In this document: positions 61,241-64,000 of the stretch, piece by piece | How the letters are laid out: every line of letters starts with the position of its first letter | Position numbering within the stretch: the first letter of the stretch is position 1 | Origin: Chinchilla lanigera | Taxonomy: Eukaryota > Chordata > Mammalia > Rodentia > Chinchillidae | Assembly: GCF_000276665.1 (NCBI RefSeq) | Contig: NW_004955404.1 | Location: 34,925,908-34,989,907 of the forward strand | Direction of reading: 5' to 3' | Length of the DNA: 64,000 nt | The notes under the pieces: generated by a model | What the model was told of the DNA's origin: nothing | The model's input: the letters and a program-made list of their open reading frames with translations, nothing else | Databases searched by the model: none | Translations under genes and position numbers: made by a program

Positions 61241-63893
61241 GACCTAAGAATGAAAAAGTGTATATTTTGTGGACAAAACATAAAGATAATATTACTCAAT
61301 AGACTTAAGTAAGAAAAAAACTTATGAGCAAGTTTAACGGAAGTATTAAGGTTTCTAGAGATCTAAGAAGAATAAAAGGCATTGCAGAATTTTGCAATGA
61401 AAAGTGACCATGAAACAGTTAACACATTTATTCTCTAAATGTGACATGCTCTAGGAGCCACACATCTCCGCAGCTCATGTTTACACATTATGTTACTATA
61501 ACTGCTTAAAATGTAGGGATTTTTAATTGAATTTTATGGCTGGTCTACATTGTTGATAGTAATTTTTATGTTATAGCTTATGAGTTTAGTCATAGAAGGA
61601 TACAGAGAAATTTCGTTGATGTAATAAAATATCTATAAAAGCAAAATGGTGTTGTCTTGTAGGTAGTTATATCTCTCTAAATCTCTGAACATGCAATTAT
61701 AAATAAATGCATTTTGAGAATGAATATTTAGTAACTTAAAAAACTTTTTTAAAATAACAAGAACAAGTGATAAACTCCTTAATCTGCTATAAAGTATATA
61801 TATTTTAATGAGTTATTTTGTCTTTAAGAACTACTAAAGTAATACACTTACAGGTAGAATCTCAAAACTTTCTAAAAATATCCTTCATAGCCTAGCAGGT
61901 TATTTTAATGCATAGTCTTTTCAATATGTTCAATATTTATGTCATTATCAGTTGGACTTCATTTAATATACCTAGAATTAAGAAAATATATATTTTAAAT
62001 TCTTTGATATTGTATTATTTTCTGTTAATCATTATTTTCAAATGGCCAACCTAAGTTTTTAATCAGAAACTATGTTGTTAATCTCTTCCTATAGCAACCA
62101 CATAATTAACCAAAATAGTCAAAATTTTAATTTTCTTAGAAATATACAGAATTTCAGATTTTCAAAAACATTCATTAGTCAAATGCAATGGGAAACCAAG
62201 CTTCACCCTTTCGTGGTTCATCATTATTAATAGTCATTCAAGATATTTTACTTACTTCGCCATGGGAAATGGTGAAGAGAAATGGGAATGTTACATTACT
62301 ATTGACCTTTAAAATCTCTTAAGTTACAGATTATAAATGATTTTAGCTCAAAGCATACATAATCTTGCTATTTTCTTTGTCTTCTGCATATTCCCACTCA
62401 ACATCATTTTCCTGAATTTTAAAATGGATAACATTCATTTGACATTTTGCAGTCTAAAAATTAAATTTTCATGCTTGCTTTGAATGCACCTGGGAACTTA
62501 GAAATGAAATTTTGATAGAAATAAAAATGCCACTGGGAATATTATTGATTACCCAGAATGTGTGGCTTTCATTTACCAATTAAAACATATTAGCAGAGCC
62601 ATCTGGAAATGGGTTGACATCTATTCTTTCCATCATATAATAGACAATTTAGATCCATTGCCTGCAAAAGCTTTCAGATGACCATAAAAAGCTAGAAAAA
62701 ACATTTGATCTGATTAATTTTCTAGAACCTAGACAATCAAAATAGCATTTTCCAGATGGGATGATTGAGGCAGGAAGAGAGGCTTCATGATTGAGATTGG
62801 AGAGGTAATACTTAAAACTGCACATACCTTCCTTTAATTCCTATGGTTTGTCATTTCACAGTGACTAATAGCCCTTGTGAGGTAAATATTTGTTTTATCA
62901 ATTGTTTGGCATGTAGGTAATGAGCTTTCTTTACGATGCATGACAGCAAATTTTCTAGTCTTGTTCTTCTTGTCAGAAGTCATATTAGGGTAATATTTGG
63001 CTTACTAAATGAATATATACTTGAATACCCTAAATATCCTCAAATGCTATCAGCTATCACAGCATTTGTCAAAGTGTTCTAAGGACCCATAGAACAAAGG
63101 CTGCCTACAACACTTTCAAGGAGTGCAAGAGACTGAAACTCCAGAATATTAAGACATATATTTTAGAGACCTGCATTCTCTCACGAGTATATGGTGGAGA
63201 ATTTTATAGGCTATCTGATTTGTGCATCACAGTAAACTAAATATAAAGGTGAATCCAAAGCAGTTATTTCAAGACAACCATTGAAAAGTTTTGCAAAAGT
63301 ATAAAGTAAATGCTTTGGTTCTCTGTATATTTTTGGAAATAGGTTTATTTTCCATAAAATATATTATTTATATGAATAGTGAATTTATAACTATTTTATT
63401 TAATAAATATTTTTAATTCTGAAGCTTTCATTTCTAATGTGGAAAATACTGATAAACATAACCCATGTGTGTAAAGAAGTCCTGAAACCAAAATGTTTGA
63501 AAAATCACTGATAGATAAAATTATGGATTATAAACCAAACTCTTAATTTTAAGTTCCATATGAGAATTCCTCATCTATTTATAGTAAAATTTTCCTCCAG
63601 AGTTTGGTTTAAAATTGTTGTAATTATTGTTGTTGTGAGAAAAGCAATAGGAGACCGTGTGAAATGAGAAACAAACATTTTAGACAATGTTTAGCATGTG
63701 ATAATCTCAGGAGGGCAGACAGTGAAGACGAACTCAGCATAACTTTCAAATACTCTGTTGATTTCTAAATTATTATTATTAAATATCTAATTTCTTCTTC
63801 CTCCTGTCTCAAGCTGAAACCTCAATCCTGATAAATGTCTGTGTTAAACTTTTCCATACATCTTAGTGATTTAACTAACATTTTAAAAAGTCA

Positions 63894-64000
63894 GGGGCTG
63901 GGGATTTAGCTCAGCGGCAAAAGCGCCTGCATGGCAAGCGCAAAGTCGTGAGTTCGGTTCCCGGTACCGGAGAAAAACCAAAAAAAAAAATAAATAAATA
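63894..64000 (+). mobile_element. ID SINE, running to the window end
   Basis: The best-preserved ID here: ggggctggggatttagctca, A-box TAGCTCAGCGG at 63907-63917, gcgcctgcatggcaagcgca, B-box GTTCGGTTCC at 63952-63961, ggtaccgg, then an A-rich AATAAATA tail that the window cuts off. The clean head suggests a young copy. Confidence 0.96.

Larger units (their letters stand above)
27090..64000 (+). other. DACH1: DACH1 intron downstream of the exon (partial)
   Basis: Begins with a consensus GTAAGT donor. The following DACH1 residues (a Ser-Ser-Asp-Gly-Ser-Trp stretch) were looked for and not found, so the intron appears to run past the window end, more than 36.9 kb. Stretches with no repeat or gene that I can name: 27790-29720, 33130-35170, 36480-37710, 41830-42710, 44540-45180, 45430-47400, 48380-51370, 51545-54090, 56205-57800, 57840-58610, 59320-60290 and 61245-63890. 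Confidence 0.8.

Noticed and set aside
63894..63976. Possible tRNA gene (A-box and B-box present)
   Set aside because: Sequence and A-rich tail are those of an ID SINE; it lacks a proper tRNA acceptor stem and anticodon arm.

Overview
This is mammalian nuclear DNA: AT-rich, almost entirely intron, and dense in interspersed repeats. The one protein-coding feature I can support is a single internal exon of DACH1 (dachshund family transcription factor 1) on the + strand at 26928-27089. It is recognised from its translated sequence, and both splice sites and both phases fit. Everything upstream (1-26927) and downstream (27090-64000) is read as the flanking introns. All other open reading frames here are short and look like chance, repeat-derived or transposon-derived frames.

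The host looks like a rodent. There are monomeric 7SL-derived B1-type SINEs (four clear copies), tRNA-Ala-derived ID SINEs (at least six), and one older copy that may be a B1/ID composite. The B1 copies do not look like the common mouse/rat form to me. A squirrel-, beaver- or kangaroo-rat-like host is possible, but I cannot settle the species from memory.

Layout. 1-9300: intron with TA and CA/TG microsatellites, L2 remains, an antisense MLT1 LTR (5625-6113) and two B1 SINEs. 9395-9930: two decayed mariner-type transposase tails lying head to head. 9930-26927: mostly unique intron with MIR fragments, pyrimidine-rich microsatellites (17770-18004, 23024-23154), a MER5-like fragment inside L2 sequence, and an E-box palindrome near 20.69 kb. 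26928-27089: the DACH1 exon. 27476-27778: a Tigger-type MITE just inside the downstream intron. 30.6-45.4 kb: long repeat-poor blocks with paired homeodomain-type motifs, the best place to look for intronic enhancers. 37.7-38.2 kb: two small tandem duplications beside an AC microsatellite. 42.7-48.4 kb: L2, MIR, L1-like and Tigger/MER6-like fossils. 48.4-64 kb: B1 and ID SINEs, a MER5-like element split by an ID, MER2 (Tigger1-derived), an MLT1/MST-type LTR followed by L2, and an ID running into the window end.

I found no evidence of a new multi-gene system. The items most worth checking are the candidate conserved non-coding blocks around this developmental gene, the E-box palindrome, the head-to-head mariner remnants and the nested transposon insertions. 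Repeat family names come from remembered consensus patterns and need a RepeatMasker/Dfam run.
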